From Verrucomicrobium sp. BvORR106 (GTDB lineage: Bacteria; Verrucomicrobiota; Verrucomicrobiia; Verrucomicrobiales; Verrucomicrobiaceae), in contig NZ_BATR01000002.1 of the NCBI RefSeq assembly GCF_000739655.1, positions 62,001 to 126,000 on the forward strand: a stretch of DNA of 64,000 bases, written 5' to 3'. The notes under the pieces were generated by a model. That model worked only from the letters and a program-made list of their open reading frames with translations. It had not been told where the DNA came from and made no database searches. Shown piece by piece: positions 19,281-28,240 of this stretch (position 1 is its first letter; each line of letters begins with the position of its first letter). Both the position numbers and the translations under genes were made by a program.

Positions 19281-19371
19281 TGCTTTGTATTTAGACCGGG
19301 TTGAGCCGCTTGAGATTGCCCGGCACCAAGTTTGGCCCAGGGCAATCGATCACTGCACCTTGTGAAAAAGA

Positions 19372-19992
19372 TTACTGCTTGCTTTCGAGGTCGTAGTCAC
19401 CCCACAGAACCGCGAAAGGGGTCTTTGCCTTGGGAAGAAGCACACCATCGGTCACGGCAAATTTTTCCGCACCAGCCTCCCAGAACTTGCCCCCTTGAGA
19501 GGAGAAGCCGCCGACAAGCTGGCCATTGTGATTGATTTCCACACCCCAAGCTTTGGCATCTGCGGTGGCGAACTCTGTTTTTTCGAGGAGGCGGCTCAGC
19601 GCCTGCGGCGGGGCGAACACCATGGCATGGCTGACTTCTTTGGACATCACGTTCAGGAACGTTGTGCTGGAGGTCAGAAGGATGTATTTGCCAGTAGCAT
19701 CCTGTTTGTTGAGCGCCACGTAGAACTTCACTTCCAGGCTCTCAATGAAGGGGCTGCGATCCCCCGGGAGATTGTTCTTCTTGGCTTCGAAGGCCAGATC
19801 CACTTCCAACCAGTTTTTGGGGCGCCAACGCTTGTCGGTCACGTTGCTGGCAGAAATCTGGGGAGACTGCTGCTGCTGCACCTTCATATCCTTCACATCC
19901 ACCTTCACCGTGGGAGCATCTTGCGCCTGTGCGCCAGTCACCTGAATTGCCAAAATGGCAGCGAGAGCCAGAAGTCCGGTAGATATTCTCAT
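19372..19992 (-). CDS. Secreted protein, Amuc_1102-like, first gene of the pil-type operon
   Basis: A 206-residue protein with a clear signal peptide (MRISTGLLALAAILAIQVTG, cleavage near AQA-QD). The mature part is beta-rich and has no recognised catalytic motif; a central ISASNVTDKRWRPKNWLEVD and a closing FAVLWGDYDLE are notable. Position and size match Akkermansia Amuc_1102. The frame opens at 20040, but the ATG at 19992 begins the signal peptide. It heads the run 1102-1101-1100-1099-1098, which keeps the Akkermansia order. Role in the pilus-like machine is unknown. Confidence 0.75.
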   Translation of the reverse strand: MRISTGLLALAAILAIQVTGAQAQDAPTVKVDVKDMKVQQQQSPQISASNVTDKRWRPKNWLEVDLAFEAKKNNLPGDRSPFIESLEVKFYVALNKQDATGKYILLTSSTTFLNVMSKEVSHAMVFAPPQALSRLLEKTEFATADAKAWGVEINHNGQLVGGFSSQGGKFWEAGAEKFAVTDGVLLPKAKTPFAVLWGDYDLESKQ

Positions 19993-20115
19993 GAAGGATC
20001 GGGAAGGTTTGAAATGAGTCCGCGGAATCTCCCTCCACATGCCGGTTAAACACCGGTCAGGGAGGGCTGATTAATCGCAGAATTACTCATTTCTAGCAGG
20101 TTCCCGCTGAGGACA

Positions 20116-21069
20116 TCAAGCGTTGAGTGCAAGAAAGTCCTTAAAATAGGCGACGGTATTTACGATGCCTTCTTCGAAGCTCACTTTGGGCTCCCAACCA
20201 AGGATTTTCCGGGCGAGCGTGATGTCTGGCTGACGCACTTTCGGGTCGTCAACAGGCAGCGGACGGAAGTCAATTTTCGAGTCGCTGCCGGTGATGCGGA
20301 GGATCTTTTCAGCGAACTCAATCACGGTCATTTCGGCAGGGTTGCCGATGTTGACAGGCTCATGGTAGTCGCTCTGGGACAGGCGGAAAATGCCGTCAAT
20401 CAGATCGCTGACATAACAGAAACTGCGGGTCTGGGAGCCGTCACCGAACACGGTCAGTGGCTGCCCCTGCAGCGCCTGACCAATGAAAGCAGGCACCACA
20501 CGACCGTCTTCCAGGCGCATGCGCGGCCCGTAGGTGTTGAAGATGCGGACGATCTTCGTATCCAGGCCATGGGCACGATGGTAGCCCATCGTCATGGCTT
20601 CTGCGAAGCGCTTGGCTTCGTCATAGACTCCACGGGGCCCGACCGGGTTGACATTGCCCCAGTAGGTTTCCTTTTGCGGATGCACCAGCGGATCACCGTA
20701 GGTCTCCGAAGTGGAGGCCATGAGCAAGGTTGCCTGCTTCGCCTTTGCTAGTCCCAAGGCATTGTGCGTCCCAAGGGAGCCCACCTTGAGCGTCTGGATG
20801 GGGAGTTGCAGGTAATCAATCGGGCTGGCCGGGGAGGCAAAATGGAAAATCAGATTCACCGGGCCGGGCAGATCGATGAATTTCGTCACGTCGTGCTGGA
20901 CGAAGTCGAAATCGGGATTGTTGCCCAGATGGGCAATGTTCCGCAGGTTGCCCGTCAGCAGATTGTCCAGCCCCACCACCTTGTACCCTTCACCAAGGAG
21001 ACGATCCGAAAGATGGGAGCCCAAAAAGCCTGCGGCTCCGGTGACGACGGCGGTTTTCTTAATGCTCAT
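20116..21069 (-). CDS. UDP-glucuronate decarboxylase (UDP-xylose synthase)
   Basis: A 317-residue extended SDR that converts UDP-glucuronate to UDP-xylose. NAD-binding GAAGFLGSH is near residue 9; [20 protein letters not shown] and [15 protein letters not shown] are signatures of this decarboxylase; the catalytic Tyr-Lys pair is in [24 protein letters not shown] and PVNIGNP follow as usual. The frame opens at 21144; ATG 21069 starts right before the Rossmann strand. It lies about 170 bases after the priming glycosyl-phosphotransferase on the same strand and probably serves the polysaccharide pathway together with the genes at 1-7950. Confidence 0.9.
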   Translation of the reverse strand: MSIKKTAVVTGAAGFLGSHLSDRLLGEGYKVVGLDNLLTGNLRNIAHLGNNPDFDFVQHDVTKFIDLPGPVNLIFHFASPASPIDYLQLPIQTLKVGSLGTHNALGLAKAKQATLLMASTSETYGDPLVHPQKETYWGNVNPVGPRGVYDEAKRFAEAMTMGYHRAHGLDTKIVRIFNTYGPRMRLEDGRVVPAFIGQALQGQPLTVFGDGSQTRSFCYVSDLIDGIFRLSQSDYHEPVNIGNPAEMTVIEFAEKILRITGSDSKIDFRPLPVDDPKVRQPDITLARKILGWEPKVSFEEGIVNTVAYFKDFLALNA

Positions 21070-21240
21070 AGAAGGTCTGGCTACGCGGAAATTGGGCGCG
21101 AGTAAGGGGACAAATCCCCTCGCTTGCAAGTGATATGTGGGCAAAACGCATGGCGTCTGCCGTTTGGGCAGCCGCCCGTTCCCAAATCGATGGGATAAAC
21201 CCTGTCCATCGACAGGTTGCCCGACATTTTCACCCGCGCC

Positions 21241-22638
21241 TCAATGGGCGCCCGACCCGCGCAGCACGGCCGGAATGGTCTTGAACATGATCTTCAAGTC
21301 CAGCCAGAGCGACCAATTGTCGATGTATTTCAGGTCAAGATCCACCCAGTCCTCAAAGCTCGTGATGCGATTTCTGCCCATCACCTGCCACAGGCAGGTC
21401 AAGCCTGGCTTGACGCTCAACCGGCGGCGTTGGGCGTGCTTTTCGATCTTTTGGATCTCGTACACCGGCAAGGGCCGGGGACCAACCAGACTCATCTCCC
21501 CTCTCAGAATGTTGATGAGCTGGGGCAGTTCATCGATGCTCATCCGGCGAAGCCAGCGGCCAAAGGGAAAGACCCGGGGATCATCCTTGAGCTTGAAGAC
21601 CGGTCCAGACATCTCATTCTGCCTGGCCAGCTCGGCTTGAGCAGCTTCTGCATTCGAGGTCATGGTGCGGAACTTAATCATGCTGAAGGGCTGCCCGTGC
21701 CTGCCAGCCCGGTCTTGCGTGAAAAAGATCGGGCCGCGCGAAGACAGCCTGATGCCCACCATGGCGATCAACCACAGGGGCGAAGTGGCCACCAACAGCA
21801 GGAACGCACACACCCGGTCAATCACATCCTTCATCCACAGTGACCAGGAGATCTTGGGCGTGGTGTGAAAGACGAGCATAAGCTTGCCTCCCAGAATATC
21901 GAAGGTCGGACGGGCGATCGTGGTTTGGAGGAAGTCAGCACTGAGCCACGCCTCCACCCCCTCCGTCTCGCAGGCCTGCACCGCCTCCTCCAACTGGCTG
22001 AAATACACGTGATCCACGCTGAAGATCACCCGTGAGACGGACTTGGCATGCAGCAGTTCCACCAGTTTCGAAATAGGCTCCGACGCCACTTCATAGTGCC
22101 CCACCACCTCCAGTTCAGCCCGCTGGTCGTCGGTCAGGCTCTTCAAGATCCCCTCCACCTGGGCTGGCGACCCCGCCAACAGCACCCGCTCCTTGTCCGC
22201 ATGACCGGCAGCGAGCTTCTTCCGCAGCGCGCGGCGCACCATCGCCTCCCGGATCAGCAAAGCCGCCACTCCCAGCAAGGCACCCAGCACCACCACTGCG
22301 CGGCTGCGCACTTCCCACTTCAGGAAGATTTCGCAGAATCCCACCATGACCCCAATCCTCACCCCCGCCCCCAGCAGCTGACGGAGACTTGCGCCCAGCG
22401 TTTTGTTGAGGACATAGTCATAGAAGCCTCGTGACTCCAAAATGAGCGGCGTAAACGGAGCGATCACCGCCATCAGCCAGAAAAACTCCGAGAACGGCGG
22501 AATCTTGTCCAAGGTCGGCCAGATCTGGAGTGCCACAGTGCCCCGCAGCCAGTGCCCCAGCCAGAGACAGACTGCTAGCAGGACGCAGTCCAGAACTTCA
22601 TGGAGCTGAAGATTGATTTCCTGACGGCGACCAAGCAT
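21241..22638 (-). CDS. Exopolysaccharide priming sugar transferase (WcaJ/WbaP type)
   Basis: A 465-residue polyprenyl-phosphate hexose-1-phosphate transferase. N-terminal membrane segments (about 15-130) and a central Rossmann-like domain (near 150-245) precede the catalytic Bac_transf domain: a membrane re-entrant helix (VCAFLLLVATSPLWLIAMVG), then GPIFFTQDRAGRHGQPFSMI, KFRTM, DELPQLINILRGEMSLVGPR and the closing KPGLTCLWQVMGR. It loads the first sugar phosphate on undecaprenyl phosphate. This is a second initiating enzyme in the window beside the WecA-like one at 4001, so two glycans or two alternative primers are implied. Divergent from aroD over 60 AT-rich bases. Confidence 0.9.
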   Translation of the reverse strand: MLGRRQEINLQLHEVLDCVLLAVCLWLGHWLRGTVALQIWPTLDKIPPFSEFFWLMAVIAPFTPLILESRGFYDYVLNKTLGASLRQLLGAGVRIGVMVGFCEIFLKWEVRSRAVVVLGALLGVAALLIREAMVRRALRKKLAAGHADKERVLLAGSPAQVEGILKSLTDDQRAELEVVGHYEVASEPISKLVELLHAKSVSRVIFSVDHVYFSQLEEAVQACETEGVEAWLSADFLQTTIARPTFDILGGKLMLVFHTTPKISWSLWMKDVIDRVCAFLLLVATSPLWLIAMVGIRLSSRGPIFFTQDRAGRHGQPFSMIKFRTMTSNAEAAQAELARQNEMSGPVFKLKDDPRVFPFGRWLRRMSIDELPQLINILRGEMSLVGPRPLPVYEIQKIEKHAQRRRLSVKPGLTCLWQVMGRNRITSFEDWVDLDLKYIDNWSLWLDLKIMFKTIPAVLRGSGAH

Positions 22639-22698
22639 AGGTTTAAGGCGGCACTCTCGCTTAGATTCTATTTAAGAGCAATTTAAATAAATTCCATA

Positions 22699-23403
22699 AT
22701 GGCACAACTGGCATCCAGCAAAAATCTGTTCACCAGCTCCCGCCCACTCGTCGTGGGGGCTGTCAGCTCTGCCAGCACGCTGGAAGGGATTTCGCAGATC
22801 AGTCTCATTTCTGAAGAATGTGATGTCTTGGAGCTCCGCCTGGATTCCATCCGGCTTCCGCTGGAGGAGCTTCACGGTCACGCGGCGCACCTTACACTAC
22901 CTATCCTCATCACGGCGAGACATCCAATTGAGGGGGGAGAGCAAGATTTGAGTGTGGATGCCAGAAGTGCGCTGCTCGAGGCCCATTTGGATGTGACGAC
23001 GTTGATGGATGTGGAACTTCGCAGCGCCATGGAGCTACAGCCGCTCATCCGCAAGGCCCAGGCCAAGGGAGTCGGCGTCATTGGCTCCTTCCATGATTTC
23101 AACTCCACACCGATGGATGAGGTGCTGCGCGGCGCCGTTGATCTGGCTCTGCAGTTCCGTTTCGACGCCGTGAAAATCGCCACCATGCTGCAGAGCCCGG
23201 CGGATCTGGGGAGGCTGGTCACCCTGGCAGCCACAGAGAAACGTCTGCCGGTCAGCATCATGGGAATGGGGCCGCTTGGCCGGACGTCACGGCTTGTGCT
23301 TGCGAAATGTGGCAGCGTGCTCAATTACGGTTACCTCGGCAGTTCGAATGCCCCCGGTCAGTGGCCTGCCCGGAGGTTGAAAGAACTGTTGCAGGAACTC
23401 TAA
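22699..23403 (+). CDS. aroD: Type I 3-dehydroquinate dehydratase
   Basis: A 234-residue TIM-barrel enzyme that dehydrates 3-dehydroquinate to 3-dehydroshikimate by a Schiff base. Active-site residues are visible: ELRLD (Glu45, Arg47), the catalytic pair His132 in SFHDF and Lys159 in FDAVKIA, and Arg195 in MGPLGRTSR. Length fits the family. It stands alone between the priming transferase and the carboxypeptidase gene, 21 bases ahead of the latter, with no other shikimate gene nearby. Confidence 0.92.
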   Translation: MAQLASSKNLFTSSRPLVVGAVSSASTLEGISQISLISEECDVLELRLDSIRLPLEELHGHAAHLTLPILITARHPIEGGEQDLSVDARSALLEAHLDVTTLMDVELRSAMELQPLIRKAQAKGVGVIGSFHDFNSTPMDEVLRGAVDLALQFRFDAVKIATMLQSPADLGRLVTLAATEKRLPVSIMGMGPLGRTSRLVLAKCGSVLNYGYLGSSNAPGQWPARRLKELLQEL

Positions 23404-23424
23404 AAATTCCCTCCTCTGTTATTG

Positions 23425-24546
23425 ATGACCCGCACAGCCTCCGCGAGCCAGCTCCCCTCACCCTCTGACCACCCGCATGCCACTGGTGCACCACACCGTT
23501 CCTGGACGGTCTGGCGGGCGACCCAGCTTACTGCCCTCCTGCTGGCGCTTTCCCTGCCTGCCTGCAACGACGCCGGGCATCTGGACACCGCCGTTGACGC
23601 GCTCAAATCCCGGGAGAAGCAGATCCAGGCCCGGGAAGAAGCCAGTCTCGCCCATGATCGGGCCTTGGCAGACAAGGAACGCCAGCTCGCCGATACCGCA
23701 GCGGATCTGGCCAAGCAGCGCGAGGAGCTCCATCAACTCCGGCTGAGCCTGGACGCCGAGATCGTAAAGGCCCGGCAGCAGCAAGACGCCGCGCTGCGCA
23801 AGGAACGCCGCGGCCCAGCTCCGAAGGTGCAGGCTGAACGTGTCATCGTCGTGGATGCCGGCACGGGTGAAGTGCTCTTTGAAAAGAACGCTGATCGCAA
23901 AGCCCCAGTGGCCAGCACGCAGAAGCTCCTCACCGCACTGCTGCTGACGGAAGACGGTAATCTGGACCAGATTCTCACGGTGGAGCCGGACGACACCAAG
24001 TGCGCCCCCGTCCGGCTCGGCATCAAGGCGGGAGAACAGTATCCGCGCCGCCAGTTGCTGACCGCCCTGATGGTGAAAAGCTCCAACGACATTGCCCAAG
24101 CCCTGGCGCGGGACAATGCGGGCACCATGGACGAGTTCGTCAAAAAGATGAACGTCCGCGCTGCAGAGCTGGGAATGAAAGACAGTCGTTTCCTCAATCC
24201 CCACGGCCTGCCTGCCGACGGACAGTACTCCACCGCCAGGGACATGGCCCGCGTGGCCTTGACTGTGGATGCCGTGCCGGACATCCGGCGGATGGTCAGC
24301 ACCAAGTCCTTCGTCTTCAAAAAGAACGACGGGAGCTGGGTCAATCTGGAAAACACCAACCGGGTGCTGCGGAACTACGCCTATTGCGATGGCATGAAGA
24401 CGGGCTACGCGCAGGCTGCCGGCTATTGCCTCATCTCCAGCGGGGAGAAGGACAACCACCGCCGCATTGTGGTCGTGCTTTCCGACACCTCCCAGTCCGT
24501 CTGGAAGGATTCCCAGTCGCTCCTTGAGTGGTCGCTCAAGGGGTAG
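23425..24546 (+). CDS. D-alanyl-D-alanine carboxypeptidase, S11 family, putative lipoprotein
   Basis: A 373-residue low-molecular-weight penicillin-binding protein. The catalytic triad of motifs is complete: STQK (Ser164-Lys167), SSN (219-221) and KTG (325-327). Residues 30-47 form a hydrophobic signal ending LSLPAC, a plausible though imperfect lipobox (Pro at -2), so Cys47 may be lipidated. Between them, residues 55-125 are a charged coiled coil (REKQIQAREEASLAHDRAL), which is unusual for this family. The C-terminal PBP5 beta domain is absent. It would trim D-Ala from peptidoglycan stem peptides. An upstream in-frame TTG (23422) is possible but the ATG is preferred. Confidence 0.87.
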   Translation: MTRTASASQLPSPSDHPHATGAPHRSWTVWRATQLTALLLALSLPACNDAGHLDTAVDALKSREKQIQAREEASLAHDRALADKERQLADTAADLAKQREELHQLRLSLDAEIVKARQQQDAALRKERRGPAPKVQAERVIVVDAGTGEVLFEKNADRKAPVASTQKLLTALLLTEDGNLDQILTVEPDDTKCAPVRLGIKAGEQYPRRQLLTALMVKSSNDIAQALARDNAGTMDEFVKKMNVRAAELGMKDSRFLNPHGLPADGQYSTARDMARVALTVDAVPDIRRMVSTKSFVFKKNDGSWVNLENTNRVLRNYAYCDGMKTGYAQAAGYCLISSGEKDNHRRIVVVLSDTSQSVWKDSQSLLEWSLKG

Positions 24547-24557
24547 TCATTCGAGGT

Positions 24558-25430
24558 CTAGAATCCGAAGCTGAGTCCGACGGCGAAGAAGGCACCGCCT
24601 TCCACGTCGGATTCGAGAAGCAGCCGGCCGCTGTCCTCTTCCTCCAGACGCAGTTCCCTGCCAAACGCCCAGCCACCTCCCACATAGGCCCAGCCATCGT
24701 CCGCAATCTTGCGCTCGATCCGCACCCCAGCACGCCAGGCTTTGCGCTCCAGGCTGGATTGTTTGCCGTTGGCGGCCTCGACACTCCATCCACCGCCATC
24801 GGGATACCCTTCGAGGGCGAAACGCCAGGATTCATTGGGCGCATAGGAAAGCCGGGCGCGAGGCGGCAGCAGCGACAGGGTCCAGCGCTCGGAGATGTCC
24901 CAGATGAAACCGACGCCCGGAAAGATCTGCGCATCACCAAAGTCCTGGGAATAGTAGCCTCCCGCCAGCAGCGTGAAGGAGTCCGAAAACTTGTAGCCCA
25001 CAGCCGCCAGCAAGGAGAAGATAACATCCTCGCTGTCCACCTTCGTGAAATCCGTGGCCAGCCCAACGCCTCCGAACGCGAAGGCACGCCAGGGTGAGCC
25101 CTCTGGCAGATAAACCAGGGCAGGACCAACATCCATGCGGTGGAAGGCGCTCTCCGCCAGCACATCATTGGAAAGATCCAGCGAGGTGAATTCATAGCTG
25201 GCCCGGATGCCCCAGATGTACTCGCCTGAGCGATGGGCATAGAGCGGTGAGCCCAGCCGGATCTGCAAGAACTCCACCTCGCCGCCACGCTCCACATCTG
25301 CCGAGGGCTCATACCACGTGTCAAACCTTGCCATGCGTGCGCCATCGGGATTCAGCTCCAAGGATTGCGCGTGAACGCCAGCCCCGATTACGAGGCTGAA
25401 CATGGCGGCTAGGAAAGCGGCAGACTTCAT
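24558..25430 (-). CDS. Outer-membrane beta-barrel protein, DUF6268-like
   Basis: A 290-residue protein with a signal peptide (MKSAAFLAAMFSLVIGAGVHAQ). The mature chain alternates polar and aromatic residues in strand-like stretches (EYIWGIRASYEF, FTLLAGGYYSQDFGDA, WTLSLLPPRARLSYAPNESW) and ends in Phe (FFAVGLSFGF), as barrel proteins read by the BAM complex do. Best fit is the DUF6268 group of uncharacterised barrels; this name is from memory of the family. Frame opens at 25502, ATG 25430 begins the signal peptide. Its 3' end is 11 bases from that of the convergent carboxypeptidase gene. Confidence 0.7.
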   Translation of the reverse strand: MKSAAFLAAMFSLVIGAGVHAQSLELNPDGARMARFDTWYEPSADVERGGEVEFLQIRLGSPLYAHRSGEYIWGIRASYEFTSLDLSNDVLAESAFHRMDVGPALVYLPEGSPWRAFAFGGVGLATDFTKVDSEDVIFSLLAAVGYKFSDSFTLLAGGYYSQDFGDAQIFPGVGFIWDISERWTLSLLPPRARLSYAPNESWRFALEGYPDGGGWSVEAANGKQSSLERKAWRAGVRIERKIADDGWAYVGGGWAFGRELRLEEEDSGRLLLESDVEGGAFFAVGLSFGF

Positions 25431-25475
25431 GGGGGGAGGAAGAAAGGAATGATGCAGGTACTCAAAAAGCAAGGA

Positions 25476-25496
25476 GCCCGGAATCATCTTCCGGGC
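25476..25496 (-). terminator. Hairpin after the PQQ-propeller gene
   Basis: GC-rich 7-bp inverted repeat (25476-25482 with 25490-25496), 7-base loop, read on the minus strand 56 bases after the stop of the propeller gene and followed by TCCTTGCTTTTT. It fits an intrinsic terminator with a slightly distant T-run, placed before the barrel gene. Confidence 0.5.
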
Positions 25497-25551
25497 CCCC
25501 AAAGTTCAAAGCAAAGTTGAGTGAACTCGTTCACTCACTCGTGCAGGCGGA

Positions 25552-26874
25552 CTACTTGATCTCCCAGCAGCCCCCTTCGACCGTGCTACGGGCGAAAAGA
25601 TGGTTGTAGGCGAGAACCGGGTAGCTCCACACTTTGCCTTCGACAATGGATTCACGTTTCAATTCGCTGTACTTGGCCGGATCGGCCTTAATGAAAACGA
25701 CTTCTCCCTTGTCGCTCAGGGCAATGATGGTATCGCCGCTCAGGATGACCTGCCCGGGGCCAAAGCCAGGCTGGGTCCAGACGTCCTTGCCAGTGCGGAT
25801 GTCCACGCATGCGACAGGGCCGTCGCCGTATTGCTTGAAGCTGAACATGCCATAGAGGTAACCATCCTTCACCACGGGGGTGCTCCAGTGGTTGAAGCAC
25901 TCATTCTCACGACGCCAGAGGGGAGCGGCTTCGAGGCCGGACCCGGACTTGGAGATCTTGAAGGCGCCCGCGCCCACGCCATAGCCGGCGGAGCAGTACA
26001 CCACGTCTTCATAAACCACCGGGGAGGCGGCCGTGCTGACCTTGAAGGGGAAGTCCCCTCTCCAGATCACATTGCCCTTCTGTGGATCCACTGCCACGAG
26101 CCCTTTTTGCGTGAAGAAGATGCACTGGTGCACGCCGAGAATATCGGCGATCACCGGGGTGGCGTGGGTCATGCGATCGTCCTCGCCCTTCCACACAATG
26201 TCACCGGTCTTCTTGTTCAGACCCAGGAGGGCTTGGCCAGGACCACCGCCGCACATCAGCAGGATTTCGCCATCGATCACCGGGGAAGCGGCGTTCTGCC
26301 ACTTGATCTGGACCCCCGAGTTGTCCTTCATCACGTCGCGCTTCCAGGCTTCCTTGCCCGAGGTGGCGTCAAAGGCATACACTCCCAGGTTGGCATCGAT
26401 GACGTACACCTTGCCGTCATTCACGATCGGCGTGGAGCGCGGGCCATCGCCCCCTTTGTTGGCGGGTGTCCCCGAGTCACCGCCACCGTCATATTTCACG
26501 ATGGTAAGAGGCTGGGCCCAGAGTTCCTTGCCCGACTTCACATCCAGGGCGATCAGCACCTCGCTGTTGTTGCCTTCCACATCACGGGTGATGATGGTGT
26601 AGGCCTTCGCACCGGCCACGGCAAAGGAGCCGAAGCCCTTGGGTGTCTCCACCTTCCAGCGCTTGTTCAGCTTCACCTTGCTGGCATCAGCCACCGGCAG
26701 CACCGGAGCGGTACCATCCGTCTTGGGCCCCCGGAAGCTGGGCCATTCCGTCGGACCGGAGGCGGCAGCCGTTGAGGTGGCGCGGGCGGGCAGCAGAGGC
26801 GGTGCAGCTTGGGAAACGACGGCTGAAACGGCCAGGCCGCCAAGCACCACGGGGGCAATAAATCGGGTCATCAT
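25552..26874 (-). CDS. Exported PQQ-like beta-propeller protein
   Basis: A 440-residue protein with a signal peptide (FIAPVVLGGLAVSAVVSQA) and then about seven or eight propeller blades. Blade repeats of the PQQ type are plain: KSGKELWAQPLTIV, TSGKEAWKRDVM, KTGDIVWKGEDD, QKGNVIWRGDFPF, RTGKDVWTQPGFG. The start of the mature chain, EWPSFRGPKTDG, is the W-P-x-F-R-G-P opening common in planctomycete and verrucomicrobial propellers. No dehydrogenase catalytic residues or heme site were seen, so a binding or scaffold role is more likely than an enzyme. ATG 26874 or 26871; the frame opens upstream only with TTG. Confidence 0.85.
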   Translation of the reverse strand: MMTRFIAPVVLGGLAVSAVVSQAAPPLLPARATSTAAASGPTEWPSFRGPKTDGTAPVLPVADASKVKLNKRWKVETPKGFGSFAVAGAKAYTIITRDVEGNNSEVLIALDVKSGKELWAQPLTIVKYDGGGDSGTPANKGGDGPRSTPIVNDGKVYVIDANLGVYAFDATSGKEAWKRDVMKDNSGVQIKWQNAASPVIDGEILLMCGGGPGQALLGLNKKTGDIVWKGEDDRMTHATPVIADILGVHQCIFFTQKGLVAVDPQKGNVIWRGDFPFKVSTAASPVVYEDVVYCSAGYGVGAGAFKISKSGSGLEAAPLWRRENECFNHWSTPVVKDGYLYGMFSFKQYGDGPVACVDIRTGKDVWTQPGFGPGQVILSGDTIIALSDKGEVVFIKADPAKYSELKRESIVEGKVWSYPVLAYNHLFARSTVEGGCWEIK

Positions 26875-27035
26875 ACAAGTTAACAACGGAAGATGAGCAT
26901 GAAGGCATAGTTGGAAACTTCTCCAACTGCCCTGGAGGAGACAGCAAAACGCATTTGCCCCGGTTTGTCTATCTCAGAGAAATCCCTTCCGCCCAGTAAA
27001 AAGACTGGGGCGCTTTGTGGCAAAATCCTCACATT

Positions 27036-27056
27036 CAGACGGGCGACACCCGTCTG
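27036..27056 (-). terminator. Hairpin after nuoC
   Basis: Perfect 8-bp inverted repeat (27036-27043 with 27049-27056), 5-base loop, 42 bases after the nuoC stop on the minus strand. The following bases (AATGTGAGGATTTT) hold only a short T-run, so termination activity is uncertain. A second small hairpin (ACTGGG/CCCAGT) lies at 26992-27009. Confidence 0.35.
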
Positions 27057-27097
27057 GCGGTCTAGTTGGCTCCACTAACCGCGCCCGATCCCGGTGA

Positions 27098-27673
27098 TCA
27101 GGCGTCTTCGAAAGTCTTGGCGCGAGGCTCGCGCTCAATGGTGTCGGCGTCGCTCGGGGCGGTGACGAAAGGGCCGCCTTCCAGAGGCGCAATGCCGGTG
27201 AAGGCAATCTCCGGCATCTCGCTGGGCTTGCCTGCCAGCGGGAACTCCTTGCGGAGCGGGTAGAAGGGATAACCCTCCCACATGAGGATGCGGCGCAGGT
27301 CCGGATGGCCGTCGAAACGGATTCCCATCATGTCGAACACTTCACGCTCATGCCATTCCGCCGTGGCCCAGAGGTCGCTCACCGTGGGAGCTTCCTGCTC
27401 TTCGGTCAGCAAGGATTTCACCCGCAGATGCTGGTGGTGGGACAGGCTGTAGAGCTCATACACCATCTCAAAACGGGGGGCCGTCTCGAAGTGGTCCACA
27501 CTGGAGACGTCGATCAGATAGTCGAAACCCATCTCATCCCGGCAGTACCGCAGGAAGGGTTTGAGCGACTCCAAGGTGACCGTGAGGGAGGTCTCTCCAC
27601 GAAACTCGGTGTTTCCGGTGACTTGGGAGCCAAACTTCTCCACAAGGGCTTTGACGATCTGGGACACATCCAT
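27098..27673 (-). CDS. nuoC: NADH-quinone oxidoreductase subunit C
   Basis: A 191-residue 30-kDa subunit of complex I, in the peripheral arm. The family signature is clear in the second half: WATAEWHEREVFDMMGIRFDGHPDLRRILM is present as a continuous block near residues 105-135, followed by YPLRKEFPLAGK. Length is at the usual size for unfused NuoC. It follows nuoB by 33 bases; nuoD, which normally comes next, is absent, and a propeller gene follows instead. Confidence 0.93.
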   Translation of the reverse strand: MDVSQIVKALVEKFGSQVTGNTEFRGETSLTVTLESLKPFLRYCRDEMGFDYLIDVSSVDHFETAPRFEMVYELYSLSHHQHLRVKSLLTEEQEAPTVSDLWATAEWHEREVFDMMGIRFDGHPDLRRILMWEGYPFYPLRKEFPLAGKPSEMPEIAFTGIAPLEGGPFVTAPSDADTIEREPRAKTFEDA

Positions 27674-27706
27674 GGCAGGAAGGCGGCGGGAAAAGGCGGA
27701 GACGGC

Positions 27707-28240
27707 TTAGGAGAGCTGTTCGACAAGCTCTTTCTTCTGATCCAGGAGCGAATGCTCCTTCTCGATCTTCTGCTGGAGGCGGAAGAATCCTTCCAGAAGC
27801 GCCTCAGGCCGGGGCGGGCAGCCGGAAATGTAAACATCCACCGGAATGAGGCGGTCAATCCCCTGGAGCACCGCATAGCTGCGATACATGCCGCCGCTGC
27901 TGGCGCAGGCCCCCATGGCGATGCACCACTTGGGCTCAGGCATCTGGTCCCAGATGCGCTTCACCGCGAGAGCCATCTTGTAGGTGACCGTCCCGGCCAC
28001 CACCATCACATCGCTCTGGCGGGGAGAGAAACGGAACACCTCTGCTCCGAAGCGGGAAATGTCATACCGGGAGGAAGCGGTCGCCATGAGCTCGATCGCG
28101 CAGCAGGCGAGACCCATGGGCATGGGCCAGAGGGAGTTTTTCCGCATCCAGTTGATCGCGGCGTCGAGCCGGGTGATGACCACATTGCTCTCGATCTTGG
28201 AGTCGTAGGCAAAGGGAGTGGTGCTGGTGGCTTCAGTCAT
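27707..28240 (-). CDS. nuoB: NADH-quinone oxidoreductase subunit B
   Basis: A 177-residue PSST subunit carrying the N2 [4Fe-4S] cluster that passes electrons to quinone. The four ligands are present: the tandem Cys46-Cys47 in [11 protein letters not shown], Cys112 in MGACASSGG and Cys141 in ISGCPPRPE. The frame opens at 28357 but ATG 28240 gives the normal length. It heads a two-gene unit with nuoC; nuoA is not upstream, where the divergent transaldolase gene stands. Confidence 0.93.
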   Translation of the reverse strand: MTEATSTTPFAYDSKIESNVVITRLDAAINWMRKNSLWPMPMGLACCAIELMATASSRYDISRFGAEVFRFSPRQSDVMVVAGTVTYKMALAVKRIWDQMPEPKWCIAMGACASSGGMYRSYAVLQGIDRLIPVDVYISGCPPRPEALLEGFFRLQQKIEKEHSLLDQKKELVEQLS

